DNA of 64,000 nt from JALYUS01 sp038231255. Its GTDB lineage: Bacteria; Chloroflexota; Chloroflexia; Thermomicrobiales; JALYUS01. The translations under genes were made by a program, and so were the position numbers. The stretch lies in contig JBBRLR010000018.1 of NCBI GenBank assembly GCA_038231255.1, positions 1 to 64,000 on the forward strand. Reading direction: 5' to 3'. The stretch's first letter is position 1. Each line of letters opens with the position of its first letter. The notes below the pieces were generated by a model. The model worked only from the letters and a program-made list of their open reading frames with translations. It ran no database searches and was not told the DNA's origin. This document shows, one piece after another, positions 1-8,345 of the stretch.

Positions 1-66
1 AAGGAGGGAAAAAGAATCCTGGTCTCTTCCCTCCTTCGCGCTCTTCGCGCCTTCGTGGTTCAACTC
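1..66. repeat. Right half of a class A inverted repeat (9-bp GCGCAAAG-type words)
   Basis: AAGGAGGGAA at 1-10 is repeated inverted at 27-36 and forms a hairpin core. From 33 the sequence continues as reiterated TTCGCGCTC / TTCGCGCCT words ending in GGTTCAA, the same signature as the arms at 22292-22468 and 41649-41738. The other arm would lie outside the window. The element ends 8 bp beyond the stop codon of the ABC permease gene (minus strand, stop at 75-77), so it is positioned like a transcription terminator for that operon. Confidence 0.6.
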
Positions 67-74
67 CCCTCGCG

Positions 75-836
75 TCAGGCGACGGTGCGGCCGAAGGAGC
101 GGGCGGAGACGATCAGGGCGATGACCGCGAGGATGGCCGTGATCGCGATGCCCTTGACGACGCTCGCGTCGCCGAGGTGATCGTTGAAGATCGCGCGGGC
201 CGCGTCCACTGCGTAGGAGAGCGGATTGATGGCGGCGATGCGGCGGAGCCAGACCGGGGCGAGGCTGAGCGGCAGCAGCACGCCGGAAAGCAGAAGCAGC
301 GGCAGCGTGATCGTCGTGAGCAGCGGGGCAAACGCATCCTCGCTCTTCAGCCAGAGCGCGAGGGCGTATGAGCACGAGGCCATCAGTAGCCCAATCAAGG
401 CGATCAGCCCCAGCACGACGAGTAGCCCTGCCGGATGGATCTCCAGCCCGAACGGCAGGGAGAGCAGAACGAGCAGCAGGGACTGAATGAGAAGAATGAG
501 GATATCGCGCAGGGCGCGGCCCAACAACAGCGCGAACCTGCTCACCGGGGTGACCTGTAGCCGCTCCACCAGGCCGTAGCGCAGTTCCGCGATCAGCGTG
601 AAGCCGACAAAGGCAGTACCGAAGAGTCCGAGCTGGATGAGCAGACCGGGAACAAAGATATTGTACGCGCCGCCCGACGGGAAACCGGGCGTTGTGACGA
701 TTGACTTGAGCAGCGGCGCGAATAAGAGCAGATAAAGGATCGGCTGGATTAGCCCGATCACGGTCCACGCCGGATTCCCGAGGGTGAGGCCGAGGTTGCG
801 TTGGAACACGAGCCAGGTATCACGGAGGATTTTCAT
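75..836 (-). CDS. ABC-2 type transporter permease, DrrB-like
   Basis: Inner-membrane subunit of an ABC exporter, 253 aa, the usual length for DrrB/ABC-2 permeases. About six hydrophobic segments are visible (near residues 24-42, 62-82, 105-127, 133-160, 165-190 and 225-245). A short polar stretch RYGLVERLQVTPVSR precedes the third segment and resembles the cytoplasmic coupling region of this family. It would form the channel for export of a hydrophobic drug or lipid with the ATPase encoded 27 bp upstream. The ATG at 836 follows a GGGAG ribosome-binding site. It is the last gene of a padR-ATPase-permease operon. The substrate cannot be deduced. Confidence 0.9.
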   Translation of the reverse strand: MKILRDTWLVFQRNLGLTLGNPAWTVIGLIQPILYLLLFAPLLKSIVTTPGFPSGGAYNIFVPGLLIQLGLFGTAFVGFTLIAELRYGLVERLQVTPVSRFALLLGRALRDILILLIQSLLLVLLSLPFGLEIHPAGLLVVLGLIALIGLLMASCSYALALWLKSEDAFAPLLTTITLPLLLLSGVLLPLSLAPVWLRRIAAINPLSYAVDAARAIFNDHLGDASVVKGIAITAILAVIALIVSARSFGRTVA

Positions 837-863
837 GAGTGCTCCCTTTCTTGATCGGCGAGA

Positions 864-1853
864 TTACGCGGCCTGCTCGCGGAGCGAGCGACCGGTCTGG
901 CGAAGGAATACATCGTCGAGGCTCGGTCGGGTGAGGGAGATCGTTCGCAGTTCGAGACCCGCGCCATCGAGCAGACGGAGGATTGCCGGCATCGCCGTCT
1001 CGCCGCGATCAACGTAGAGTCGGAGCGTGCCATCCTCCGAACCGGTTTCCCGGACGAAGGGCTGACCGCCGAGCAGATCGAGTGCGACTTGCGGGTCCCC
1101 GCTGATGCCGAGTGTGACGATGTCGCCGGCGATTTGCCGCTTCAATTGGTCGGGGGTCCCCTCGGCGACGATCCGCCCGTGGTCAATGATCGCCAGACGG
1201 TCGCAAAGGGCATCCGCTTCTTCGAGGTAATGCGTCGTGAGGAAAACCGTCGTGCCGCCATCGCGGAGCCGACGCACTTCGTCCCAAAGGCGGGCGCGAC
1301 TCTGCGGATCGAGGCCGGTCGTCGGCTCGTCAAGGAAGAGCAGCTGTGGCGTATGGATAAGGCCAAGCCCAATATCGAGGCGTCGGCGCTGGCCCCCCGA
1401 ATAGCTGCCCGTGCGCCGGTCAGCGCATTCCTCCAATTCGAGCGTCACAATCAACTCGGCCGCGCGCCGCTTTGCCGCCGCCGCGCTCATCCCGTACATG
1501 CGGCCCTGGAAAACGAGTTCGGCGCGGCCAGTGACGGCGGGATCGGTGCCGCCGCGCTGGCCGACGTAGCCGATCCGCTCGCGCACGCGCTGCGGCTCCC
1601 GGCGCAGGTCGCACCCGGCCACGGTCGCGGTGCCACCCGTCAGCGGCAGCAGCGTCGCGAGCATCCGCAGCGTCGTCGTTTTCCCCGCGCCGTTGGGGCC
1701 GAGGAAGCCGAACAGTTCGCCCGCCTCGACGCGTAGATCAACCCCCGCGACCGCCTCGACATCGCCCCGGCGGGCCTTGAAGGTGCGGCGCAGGTCGTGC
1801 GTCTCGATGATCGCGCGGTGGCTGTCCGGGCGCTCATTGTGGCTACGCATCAT
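864..1853 (-). CDS. ABC transporter ATP-binding protein, DrrA-like drug resistance type
   Basis: Nucleotide-binding subunit that powers the permease encoded next to it. All motifs are intact in 329 aa: Walker A GPNGAGKTT at residues 52-60, signature SGGQ near 155, Walker B LLFLDEP near 172, D-loop, and the switch histidine in TTHYLEEAD. The C-terminal 80 residues match the DrrA-type accessory domain (DUF4162). The start overlaps the 3' end of the padR gene by about 11 bp (ATGATG at 1848-1853), implying translational coupling. With a PadR regulator in front, the likely role is inducible efflux of a toxic or self-made hydrophobic compound. Confidence 0.93.
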   Translation of the reverse strand: MMRSHNERPDSHRAIIETHDLRRTFKARRGDVEAVAGVDLRVEAGELFGFLGPNGAGKTTTLRMLATLLPLTGGTATVAGCDLRREPQRVRERIGYVGQRGGTDPAVTGRAELVFQGRMYGMSAAAAKRRAAELIVTLELEECADRRTGSYSGGQRRRLDIGLGLIHTPQLLFLDEPTTGLDPQSRARLWDEVRRLRDGGTTVFLTTHYLEEADALCDRLAIIDHGRIVAEGTPDQLKRQIAGDIVTLGISGDPQVALDLLGGQPFVRETGSEDGTLRLYVDRGETAMPAILRLLDGAGLELRTISLTRPSLDDVFLRQTGRSLREQAA

Positions 1854-2517
1854 GGTCCGTCTCCTTTCGATGCTCGTCAGTCTCTGTCATTTTCGTCGTT
1901 CCACCGCGATCACTCACGACCGTCGCTCCTTCGCTGATCGTGTAGGACGGCCATGCCAATGTTCCGTCTCTGATCTCTGCGATAATTTCTCGCACCCACC
2001 GCACTTCGGCCTCCCGCTGCGCCAGCGCGAACTCCTCCTCCAGCAGAAAAAGCCGAGGAACATTCAACCGCTCCCTGACGGAGCCGAGTGTGAACTGCCG
2101 CTCCTCGATCTCATCATCGAGGCGGCGCGCGCGTTCTTCGAGGAGCGCGATTGTTTCGGTGGGGGAAAAATGCGCGATGAAGCAGAGCGCCGCCGCGAAT
2201 TGCGTGTATTCCGTCGCTGGCTTGCTCATCAGTTCGCGGTGCCAGCAGCCGAATTTCGCGCGGCCCGCCTCGGTCAGGGCGTAGACTGTCCGCTCCGGGC
2301 GGCGGCCCTCGCGCTGCGTCTCCTGCGGCACGATCAGCCCGTCGCGCTGGAGTGTCTCGACGACCGTATAGAGCGACCCGCGATTGAGTTTAATACTGTG
2401 CTCCAAGCCGCGCGCGCGCATCAGGAAGTCCATCTCATACGGGTGCGTCGGTCGCTCCGCGAGCAGTGCCAGCACCGCGAGCGCGAGCAGGTTGGAGCCG
2501 GATCGTTTCGTTGCCAT
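1843..2517 (-). CDS. PadR-family transcriptional regulator
   Basis: Winged-helix repressor. The N-terminal half has the PadR signature (LALLAERPTHPYEM, then LNRGSLYTVVETLQRDGLI). The C-terminal half is a charged helical dimerisation domain of the Vir_act_alpha type. The ATG at 2517 (MATKRSG) is preferred, giving 224 aa; a TTG at 2541 in frame would add eight residues. It heads the operon with the ABC exporter and overlaps the ATPase gene. A perfect 16-bp palindrome 39 bp upstream (2556-2571) is the obvious autoregulatory operator. PadR proteins of this kind usually release DNA when they bind the compound that the neighbouring pump exports. Confidence 0.9.
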   Translation of the reverse strand: MATKRSGSNLLALAVLALLAERPTHPYEMDFLMRARGLEHSIKLNRGSLYTVVETLQRDGLIVPQETQREGRRPERTVYALTEAGRAKFGCWHRELMSKPATEYTQFAAALCFIAHFSPTETIALLEERARRLDDEIEERQFTLGSVRERLNVPRLFLLEEEFALAQREAEVRWVREIIAEIRDGTLAWPSYTISEGATVVSDRGGTTKMTETDEHRKETDHDA

Positions 2518-2555
2518 CTTCTTTACCGAATCCTCGCCCAATAGTCGTCACCGAT

Positions 2556-2571
2556 TAGTTGTATACAACTA
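2556..2571. promoter_or_regulatory. Putative PadR operator (perfect palindrome)
   Basis: TAGTTGTATACAACTA is a perfect 16-bp palindrome, AT-rich in a GC-rich background, lying between the padR start and the start of the next divergent gene. Its size, symmetry and position fit a site for a dimeric PadR winged-helix repressor controlling its own operon. Binding is inferred from position. Confidence 0.65.
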
Positions 2572-2729
2572 TACGCGACTCGTTGGGCATTGTCAAGTGC
2601 AGTACTACGCACTATGCGGGGTAGCAGCGCGATCACGCATTACGTCGTTTATGATGCAGGCAGGGCCCGTGCCGATCACGGGCGCGGAGAGCATGTTCAA
2701 GAGTTCTGTGCTACAGGAGGAGTGACCGG

Positions 2730-3302
2730 ATGCTCCCTTTTCCGACTCGTATCATCCCGGTGACGACGACCTATCTGCGCATCCCGACGCGCGGCGACTT
2801 TCGCCCCGCGTTTATTGAGAACCCGGATCTCCTTGTCCTCGAGGCGCGCGAACCGTCCGTCCCGTTCTATCGCTTCCTGTACGATGCGGTCGGGCGCGAC
2901 TTCGCCTGGATTGACCGCCTCACATGGACGGACGAACAGTATTGGGCATATCTCTCGCGACCGACCACGACCGTGCTCGTGCTGTACTTCCGGGGTGTAC
3001 CCGTTGGCTACATAGATTTGGATGCGTCTGCGGGGGCGGAAACGGAAGTGGTCTACTTTGGCCTCGTCCGCGCCATGCATGGCCGGGGTTTCGGGAAGCA
3101 TCTGCTTTCTGCCGGTGTACAGCGCGCCTTCGACGATAGCGCGGAGCGGGTCTGGCTGCACACCTGCACGCTCGATGGGCCGCACGCGCTCGCCAATTAT
3201 CGGGCGCGCGGCTTCATCTCATACAAAACGACGACGCAGGACGAACCCGTGCCACTCGATTGGCAGCCGCCCGCACCGACGGCAAGAGGAAACGGGGATT
3301 GA
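2730..3302 (+). CDS. GNAT-family N-acetyltransferase
   Basis: Acetyl-CoA-dependent acyltransferase of about 190 aa. The acetyl-CoA binding motif A is visible as HGRGFGKHLL near residues 117-126. It is followed by helix alpha-3 and the WLHTCTLDGPHALANYRARGF segment, typical of GNAT motif B, which ends in a conserved Y/F. The N-terminal 40 residues (PVTTTYLRI) are characteristic of a GNAT group acting on small molecules. The ATG at 2730 follows a strong GGAGGAG ribosome-binding site. It is transcribed alone, divergent from the padR operon. The acceptor substrate is unknown. Confidence 0.85.
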   Translation: MLPFPTRIIPVTTTYLRIPTRGDFRPAFIENPDLLVLEAREPSVPFYRFLYDAVGRDFAWIDRLTWTDEQYWAYLSRPTTTVLVLYFRGVPVGYIDLDASAGAETEVVYFGLVRAMHGRGFGKHLLSAGVQRAFDDSAERVWLHTCTLDGPHALANYRARGFISYKTTTQDEPVPLDWQPPAPTARGNGD

Positions 3303-3362
3303 GTGCAGAGGACGCAGAGAGGAGAGAAAAACCGCATACGTCAAGACGGAACCACCCGTAGG

Positions 3363-3391
3363 TTCATCAAAATTTCATCTTCCGGCGATAC
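3363..3391 (+). promoter_or_regulatory. Direct-repeat operator TTCAT x2 (11-bp period) with a -10-like element
   Basis: TTCAT occurs at 3363-3367 and again at 3374-3378, exactly 11 bp apart, followed 12 bp further by GATACG as a possible -10. The same arrangement, with three copies, is found at 5526-5552. Tandem half-sites at 11-bp spacing are the classical geometry for OmpR/PhoB-family regulators. The site lies 46-60 bp before the response regulator gene, so it probably mediates autoregulation. Confidence 0.55.
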
Positions 3392-3423
3392 GCTCGGATC
3401 GAAGATCGTGAGGAGCGTACCAT

Positions 3424-4104
3424 TTGCGTATCCTGGTCGTGGAGGATGAACATCGGATCGCCGCCTTCCTCAAGCGGGGGTTGGTGGAGGAAGGCTACGC
3501 GGTTGATGTCGCGTACGATGGTGACGAGGCGCTGGATTGGCACGCCATCGCCCCGTACGACCTCATCGTCCTCGATGTGTTGCTGCCCGGTCAATCCGGC
3601 ATCGCGGTCTGCCGCACGCTGCGTCAGCGCGGCGTTCACACGCCAATCCTCATGCTGACCGCGCGGGATGCGATCGAGTCCCGCGTGGCTGGCCTCGACG
3701 CGGGCGCGGACGATTACCTGACCAAACCTTTCGCCTTCAGCGAGCTGCTTGCCCGCATCCGTGCGCTCCTGCGCCGCGAGCCGGGTGCGCGGTCGCTCGT
3801 GCTCCAGATCGCCGATCTTACGCTCGACCCGGCAACGCATATCGTGACGCGAGCGGGCGCGACGATCCCGCTCGCAAACAAGGAATACCAGATCCTCGAA
3901 TACCTGCTGCGCAACGAGAACCGGGTGCTGACGCGCATGATGATCGCCGAGCACGTCTGGGACTATGAGTTCGACAACGCGAGCAATGTGATTGACGTGC
4001 ATATCCGCGCGCTCCGGCGCAAGCTGGACGACGACTATTCGGTGAAACTGATCCACACCGTCCGGGGCGTCGGCTACCGGCTCGCCATTGGGGGCGAAGG
4101 GTAG
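3424..4104 (+). CDS. OmpR/PhoB-family DNA-binding response regulator
   Basis: 226-aa regulator with an N-terminal receiver domain (acidic pocket E7-D8-E9, phospho-acceptor D51 in LIVLDVLLPG, conserved K in LTKPF near 101) and a C-terminal winged-helix domain (residues about 125-223, ending VRGVGYRLA). The start is a TTG, the only position that gives the standard RILVVEDE N-terminus; a GAGGAG ribosome-binding site lies upstream. It abuts the histidine kinase gene with no gap, so the two form a cognate pair. TTCAT repeats upstream and after the kinase gene suggest that it regulates itself and the secreted protein encoded at 5702. Confidence 0.95.
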   Translation: MRILVVEDEHRIAAFLKRGLVEEGYAVDVAYDGDEALDWHAIAPYDLIVLDVLLPGQSGIAVCRTLRQRGVHTPILMLTARDAIESRVAGLDAGADDYLTKPFAFSELLARIRALLRREPGARSLVLQIADLTLDPATHIVTRAGATIPLANKEYQILEYLLRNENRVLTRMMIAEHVWDYEFDNASNVIDVHIRALRRKLDDDYSVKLIHTVRGVGYRLAIGGEG

Positions 4105-5517
4105 ATGCGCCGTGTGCGGACGAGTCCATACTGGCAATCATTGCGCCTGCGGCTCACCTTCTGGTATGTCGCGTTGCTCGCGGTCATCCTCCTGCTTTTC
4201 AGCGGTATTCTCTACCTGCGGCTGACGATCACCCTCCATGACAACCTCGATGATACTCTCCTCAACCGGGCGAATCTCCTTGCGGGGACGATTACGAGCG
4301 AAAATGGCATCCCCCGCCTCAATTCCACCCGCCTCCCACTCGACGCCAACCAGGGCACCCAGTTCATCCGCCTCTACGACGCGGCAGGCAACCTCGTCAC
4401 GGACATCGCCGCCGTCAATGGGGCGGCGAGCGAAGCGCCAATACCCACGTTGATCGCCGATGTCGCGGTAGCGCTACGCGGCACGACATCCATTCGCTCG
4501 ACGAACGTGGACGGTGAGCATCAGCGCGTGCTGACAATGCCACTCCGCCCCACCGCGCAAGGCGTGCTGCAAGTCGGCCTCTCGGAAGATGATCTCCACG
4601 AGACGGTACGGACGCTCTTCACTATCCTCGGTACTCTCATACCATTCATGTTGCTGATCGCCAGCGGCGGGGGACTTTTCCTCGCCCGCCGGGCGCTCTC
4701 CCCAGTGGACCGGATGACACGGGCGGCGTGGGAGATCGAAGCGACCGATCTCCACCAGCGTCTCCCCGAACCGCCCACGCACGACGAGATCGGGCGTCTC
4801 GCGCGTACATTGAATGCCCTGATCGCCCGCCTCGAAGCGGCGTTCGCGCGGCAACGCCAGTTCACGGCCGACGCCTCGCACGAGCTGCGCACACCACTGA
4901 CGATCATGCGCGGCGAACTGGATGTGACGCTCCGGCGCGAGCGCGACGCGGGCGAATACCGCGAAACGCTCGTGACCGTCCACGATGAAGTAGCGCGCTT
5001 GCAGGACCTCGTCGCGGACTTGCTCCTGCTCGCGCGCAACGACGAGCCGACACCGCCGCCGACCACCATTGTTGATCTCGGCGCGGTCGCGACGCTGGTC
5101 GTGGCGCACCTCCAACCCCTCGCACACGCACGCGGTCAAGCGCTGACACTGGCGGCGAATCCCGCGACGGTCTATGGAGTCGCCAGTGATCTGGAGCGTC
5201 TTGTGCGCAATCTTGTGGAAAACGCGATCCGCTATACGCCCGAACAGGGCGCGATTACCCTCAGGGTGTGGCGCGATGGTGCGAGCGTGCGCACAACGGT
5301 CGAGGATACCGGCTCCGGCATTGATCCCGCCGCGATCCCGGACCTCTTCAACCGCTTCACGCGCGCGGACAGCGGGCGCAACCGGGCGGCGGGCGGCACC
5401 GGGCTTGGCCTCGCGATCGCGCAGGCCATCGCACACCGTCATGGCGGCGCGATCGGTGTCACAAGCGCCGTCGGGAAGGGGAGTGTCTTCACGGTCACCT
5501 TACCCGGCTCTGGATGA
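4105..5517 (+). CDS. Membrane sensor histidine kinase
   Basis: 470-aa class I kinase, partner of the regulator encoded immediately upstream. Order of domains: TM1 (about 17-40), an extracytoplasmic sensor of about 130 residues without cysteines, TM2 (about 172-195), HAMP (about 196-248), HisKA with the phosphorylated H259 in DASHELRTPLT, and HATPase_c with the N box (NLVENAIRYTP), G1 (DTGSGI) and G2 (GGTGLGLAIA). All catalytic motifs are present. ATG 4105 directly follows the TAG of the regulator gene. The HtrA-like protease and small secreted protein genes downstream suggest an envelope signal, though the actual stimulus cannot be read from the sequence. Confidence 0.95.
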   Translation: MRRVRTSPYWQSLRLRLTFWYVALLAVILLLFSGILYLRLTITLHDNLDDTLLNRANLLAGTITSENGIPRLNSTRLPLDANQGTQFIRLYDAAGNLVTDIAAVNGAASEAPIPTLIADVAVALRGTTSIRSTNVDGEHQRVLTMPLRPTAQGVLQVGLSEDDLHETVRTLFTILGTLIPFMLLIASGGGLFLARRALSPVDRMTRAAWEIEATDLHQRLPEPPTHDEIGRLARTLNALIARLEAAFARQRQFTADASHELRTPLTIMRGELDVTLRRERDAGEYRETLVTVHDEVARLQDLVADLLLLARNDEPTPPPTTIVDLGAVATLVVAHLQPLAHARGQALTLAANPATVYGVASDLERLVRNLVENAIRYTPEQGAITLRVWRDGASVRTTVEDTGSGIDPAAIPDLFNRFTRADSGRNRAAGGTGLGLAIAQAIAHRHGGAIGVTSAVGKGSVFTVTLPGSG

Positions 5518-5525
5518 ATTTTGAC

Positions 5526-5567
5526 TTCATTTCCAGTTCATCGTCATTTCAGTTCGCCACGGCATAC
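5526..5567 (+). promoter_or_regulatory. Three TTCA(T/G) direct repeats, 11-bp period, plus a -10-like element
   Basis: TTCAT at 5526-5530, TTCAT at 5537-5541 and TTCAG at 5548-5552 are spaced exactly 11 bp. A CATACT -10-like hexamer follows at 5562-5567, so the last repeats would overlap the -35 position, as in PhoB-activated promoters. The site is shared with the regulator's own upstream region (3363-3378). It would drive the secreted protein gene at 5702 through a leader of about 130 nt. Confidence 0.55.
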
Positions 5568-5701
5568 TGCGCGTGGTGAACGATCGCACCACATGCCAGA
5601 TTGGTGGCATGGCAGATTCATGAATGTGTCGGTTTGCAAACCCTGAGTTGTGTGACAGCCGCATGCAAAGTGCGGCACAAGATGAACAAGGAGTAGTGAT
5701 A

Positions 5702-6043
5702 ATGACGATGCGACGCAAGATTGCTGCCGGTCTCGGCGGCTTGACACTGATGCTCGGTACACTGGGCGGCGCGGCTGCGGTCGGCGCCGCAACCAACCAC
5801 CCTGTCACTCCAGCGGCTGCCGTGCAGTCCGGTCAATCGGATGGCGAGACAGCAGACGGGCCGGACGCGACGGACGGTCAGGATGCGCAGGACGCCTCCG
5901 GTGCACAGGATGTGCCCGAAGCAGGAGACACACCCGACGCCACCACTACGACGACCGGACAGGACACGGATAATGTCCAGGATGGCTCCGGCCAGGAGGT
6001 GGAAGACAGTCCGACCGATATGCCGGTGACAACGACCCCGTAA
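5702..6043 (+). CDS. Small secreted acidic protein, unknown function
   Basis: 113 aa. An N-terminal signal peptide is clear (MTMRRKIAAGLGG, then a hydrophobic stretch and an AVGAA cleavage-like site). The mature part is low-complexity and acidic, rich in Asp, Gly, Gln and Thr (repeated DGQDAQDASGAQD and TTTTG words), with no recognisable fold or cysteine. The ATG at 5702 is chosen because AAGGAG lies 8 bp upstream and the signal peptide begins there. It sits behind the putative response-regulator operator, so it is probably a target of the neighbouring two-component system. Role unknown; a disordered envelope or ion-binding protein is possible. Confidence 0.7.
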   Translation: MTMRRKIAAGLGGLTLMLGTLGGAAAVGAATNHPVTPAAAVQSGQSDGETADGPDATDGQDAQDASGAQDVPEAGDTPDATTTTTGQDTDNVQDGSGQEVEDSPTDMPVTTTP

Positions 6044-6073
6044 TGACAACACGGTAGAGGCGGTTTCAAGCCT

Positions 6074-6147
6074 CACCCCCGCCCCTCTCCATCGCCGAAC
6101 AAACCTGACGCATTTCGTGATTACTTGGCGATGGAGAGGGGCGCGGG
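6074..6147. repeat. Class D inverted repeat (CCCCTCTCC / GGAGAGGGG)
   Basis: GCCCCTCTCCATCGCC at 6081-6096 is repeated perfectly inverted at 6127-6142, with 30 bp between the arms. It lies 30-100 bp downstream of the secreted-protein gene and would form a strong stem in RNA. The rest of the 320-bp gap before the protease gene (6148-6364) holds no convincing gene. Confidence 0.7.
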
Positions 6148-6364
6148 AGCTTCGCCCTCAGCGGTGGAGAAGGCCGACGCACGATCTCATACACCTGTTT
6201 CATCGCGTTCGCGCACATAATGATTTGGCAAAAGGTAGTAGGGGTATGGCGAGAAGATGGGAGGTAGCGGCGGGCCTGTCAGGGAAAGGCATCCTCGGCA
6301 TGATTTCTGCGAATGCTGTCTCGTACTATTGGCCCGCTATCCATCGCCAAAGGAGAAATCTCAC

Positions 6365-7669
6365 ATGTCCCCGATGCGCCTCCGTCTACTCTCCGGCCTC
6401 TTCGGCCTCACGCTTGCGCTCATGCTGAGTGCATGCAGCCTCGGCATCAGTTCTTCGTCGCCGACCAAAGCCGACACGCCCGCCCCGACGCCCGCGCCGA
6501 CAACGGCTCCCTCTTCCGGTTCGGCGACGCCCGCGCCCACGGCCACGGCTGTCGCGAGCGGCGCGATCACGGTGGGGACGAGTACGACGGGCAGCGCGAC
6601 CGCCGCGATCACGAGTTCGACCGCCAGCACGACAACCGCGAATGCCTCCGCCAACGGCACGCCAGCCACGAATGTGATCAATCCCCCCGTGTCGGCGTCC
6701 GGCCAGCCGCTTTCCGTCGCGCAGATCAACCAGAAGGTGCGTGCGGCAGTCGTCCAGATCACCAACAATCAGAAGGTGCAGGGGAAGTTCGGCGCCTCGA
6801 ATGGCGCCGCCGTTCCCGCCGGCGTCGGCACCGGATTCATCTTCGATAAGCGCGGCTATATCCTAACGAACAACCATGTCGTCGAGGGCGCAAGCTCGCT
6901 CACCGTCGCGACGACGGACAACAAAACGTATGATGGCAAGATCGTCGGCACGTATCCGCAGGGCGATCTCGCGGTCGTGCAGATCGTCGGCAACGGCGAC
7001 CTGCCGACCGTCGTGCTCGGCGATTCGAGCAAGTTGCAGGTGGGCGATCCCCTGGTCGCGATCGGTAATGCGCTCGCTCTTCAAGGTGGGCCGACCGTCA
7101 CGGCGGGCGTTGTGTCCGCGCTCGGCCGGGTGGAGCAGGAGCCGGGCAGCGGATCGAATAGCGCGAGCGGCCCCTTCCTCGTGGACCTGATTCAGACGGA
7201 TGCGGCGATCAACCCTGGCAACAGCGGCGGGCCGCTCCTGAACGTGGCGGGCCAGGTCGTCGGCATCAACACATTGGGCAGCACGCAGGCGCAGGGGATC
7301 GGCTTCGCGATCTCGATTAACTCGGCCAAGCCCGTCGCGGACGCGCTGATCGCCGGCCAGCCGGTACCGCGTCCCTTTATTGGCGTCACGACCGGCTCGC
7401 TCAACCCGCAGCAGGATGCGCAGTTAAATCTGCCCGCGAATACCGGCGTCGGCATCGCCACCGTGCAATCGGGCACACCCGCCGATAAAGCGGGGCTGAA
7501 GACGAATGACGTCATCACCAAGTTCGATGGGCAGACCGTCCAGGGTGAAGAAGGCTTCATCGGCCTCCTGCTCAGTCACAAGCCGGGCGACACGGTGACG
7601 TTCACCATCCTCCGCAGCGGGCAGCAGCAGGAGATCAAAGTGACGCTCGGACAAGCGCCGACCAGCTAA
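6365..7669 (+). CDS. HtrA/DegP-like trypsin-type serine protease, lipoprotein
   Basis: 434-aa membrane-anchored protease. A lipoprotein signal ends in LMLSAC, followed by a Thr/Ala/Pro-rich linker to about residue 105. The trypsin-like domain carries an intact triad: H171 (NNHVVEG), D201 (GDLAVVQ) and S287 (NPGNSGGPL). A single PDZ domain occupies about 335-430 (GVGIATVQSGTPADKAGL). The ATG at 6365 is chosen for its AAAGGAG site and because the signal peptide starts there. HtrA proteins degrade or refold misfolded extracytoplasmic proteins. Proximity to the two-component system suggests a shared envelope-stress role, although no TTCAT repeat is seen directly upstream. Confidence 0.93.
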   Translation: MSPMRLRLLSGLFGLTLALMLSACSLGISSSSPTKADTPAPTPAPTTAPSSGSATPAPTATAVASGAITVGTSTTGSATAAITSSTASTTTANASANGTPATNVINPPVSASGQPLSVAQINQKVRAAVVQITNNQKVQGKFGASNGAAVPAGVGTGFIFDKRGYILTNNHVVEGASSLTVATTDNKTYDGKIVGTYPQGDLAVVQIVGNGDLPTVVLGDSSKLQVGDPLVAIGNALALQGGPTVTAGVVSALGRVEQEPGSGSNSASGPFLVDLIQTDAAINPGNSGGPLLNVAGQVVGINTLGSTQAQGIGFAISINSAKPVADALIAGQPVPRPFIGVTTGSLNPQQDAQLNLPANTGVGIATVQSGTPADKAGLKTNDVITKFDGQTVQGEEGFIGLLLSHKPGDTVTFTILRSGQQQEIKVTLGQAPTS

Positions 7670-7698
7670 TCGCGCCGACCATCGAAGGATGAAACACC

Positions 7699-7722
7699 GC
7701 GCCGCCTTATACGAGGCGGCGC
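7699..7722. terminator. Hairpin downstream of the HtrA-like gene
   Basis: GCGCCGCCT at 7699-7707 pairs with AGGCGGCGC at 7714-7722 around a 6-nt loop, a perfect 9-bp GC-rich stem 30 bp after the protease stop codon. No U-run follows, so it is a hairpin-only terminator or an mRNA 3'-end stabiliser. Confidence 0.55.
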
Positions 7723-7817
7723 TGTTGCGTCGCTACGGCGCATGTTGGCACCGGCTATGCAATAACGGCCCTACAATCTTCTTTCTGGTAGGTTTCTTCG
7801 CGAGTACAGGGGTGCAA

Positions 7818-8345
7818 ATGACGACGACACACGGAATTCCCGTAGACGACATGCCGCAGCACGATCCCGCACACCGGACGGTCGTCGAACATTACCGGCG
7901 ACAAATCCGGGGCACCGGGCGCGAGGCGCGCTTCCTGATCGCCCTCGCCTTCTTCCTCACCTTCGGCGTCGTCCGGTTCATCACCTATTCCATCCGCTAC
8001 CACTGGCTTCCGTTCCTGCACGACAACGTCACGAAGGGCGGCCTGCACATCCACCACTTCGTCTACGGGATCATCCTGCTCCTCATCGTCGGCTACGTCG
8101 CGCTCGCCTTCCCGGAGCAGCGGGGGAAACGGCTGATCCTGCTTTCCCTGCTCTACGGCATCGCGGCGGCGCTGACGCTGGACGAGTTCGCGATCTGGCT
8201 GAACCTGGAGGATGTGTACTGGGCGAAGCAGGGGCGCGAGAGCCTCGATGCGGCGGCGATCGTCGCCACGCTCTTCCTCCTCGCGGGCACGGGCGCGCCC
8301 TTCTGGTCCGCGTTGTGGAAGGACCGTACGCGTCGCGCACCATGA
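7818..8345 (+). CDS. Integral membrane protein, unknown function
   Basis: 175 aa from the ATG at 7818 (MTTTHGIP). Four hydrophobic segments are visible (about residues 38-58, 78-98, 105-125 and 145-165), and the loops are rich in His (RYHWLPFLHDN and GGLHIHHFVYG). The His-rich HIHHF motif at the start of the second segment recalls bacterial membrane proteins annotated only as 'hypothetical integral membrane protein'. A longer reading from 7689 would run through the preceding hairpin and is unlikely. Function not known; metal binding by the histidines is a guess. Confidence 0.75.
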   Translation: MTTTHGIPVDDMPQHDPAHRTVVEHYRRQIRGTGREARFLIALAFFLTFGVVRFITYSIRYHWLPFLHDNVTKGGLHIHHFVYGIILLLIVGYVALAFPEQRGKRLILLSLLYGIAAALTLDEFAIWLNLEDVYWAKQGRESLDAAAIVATLFLLAGTGAPFWSALWKDRTRRAP

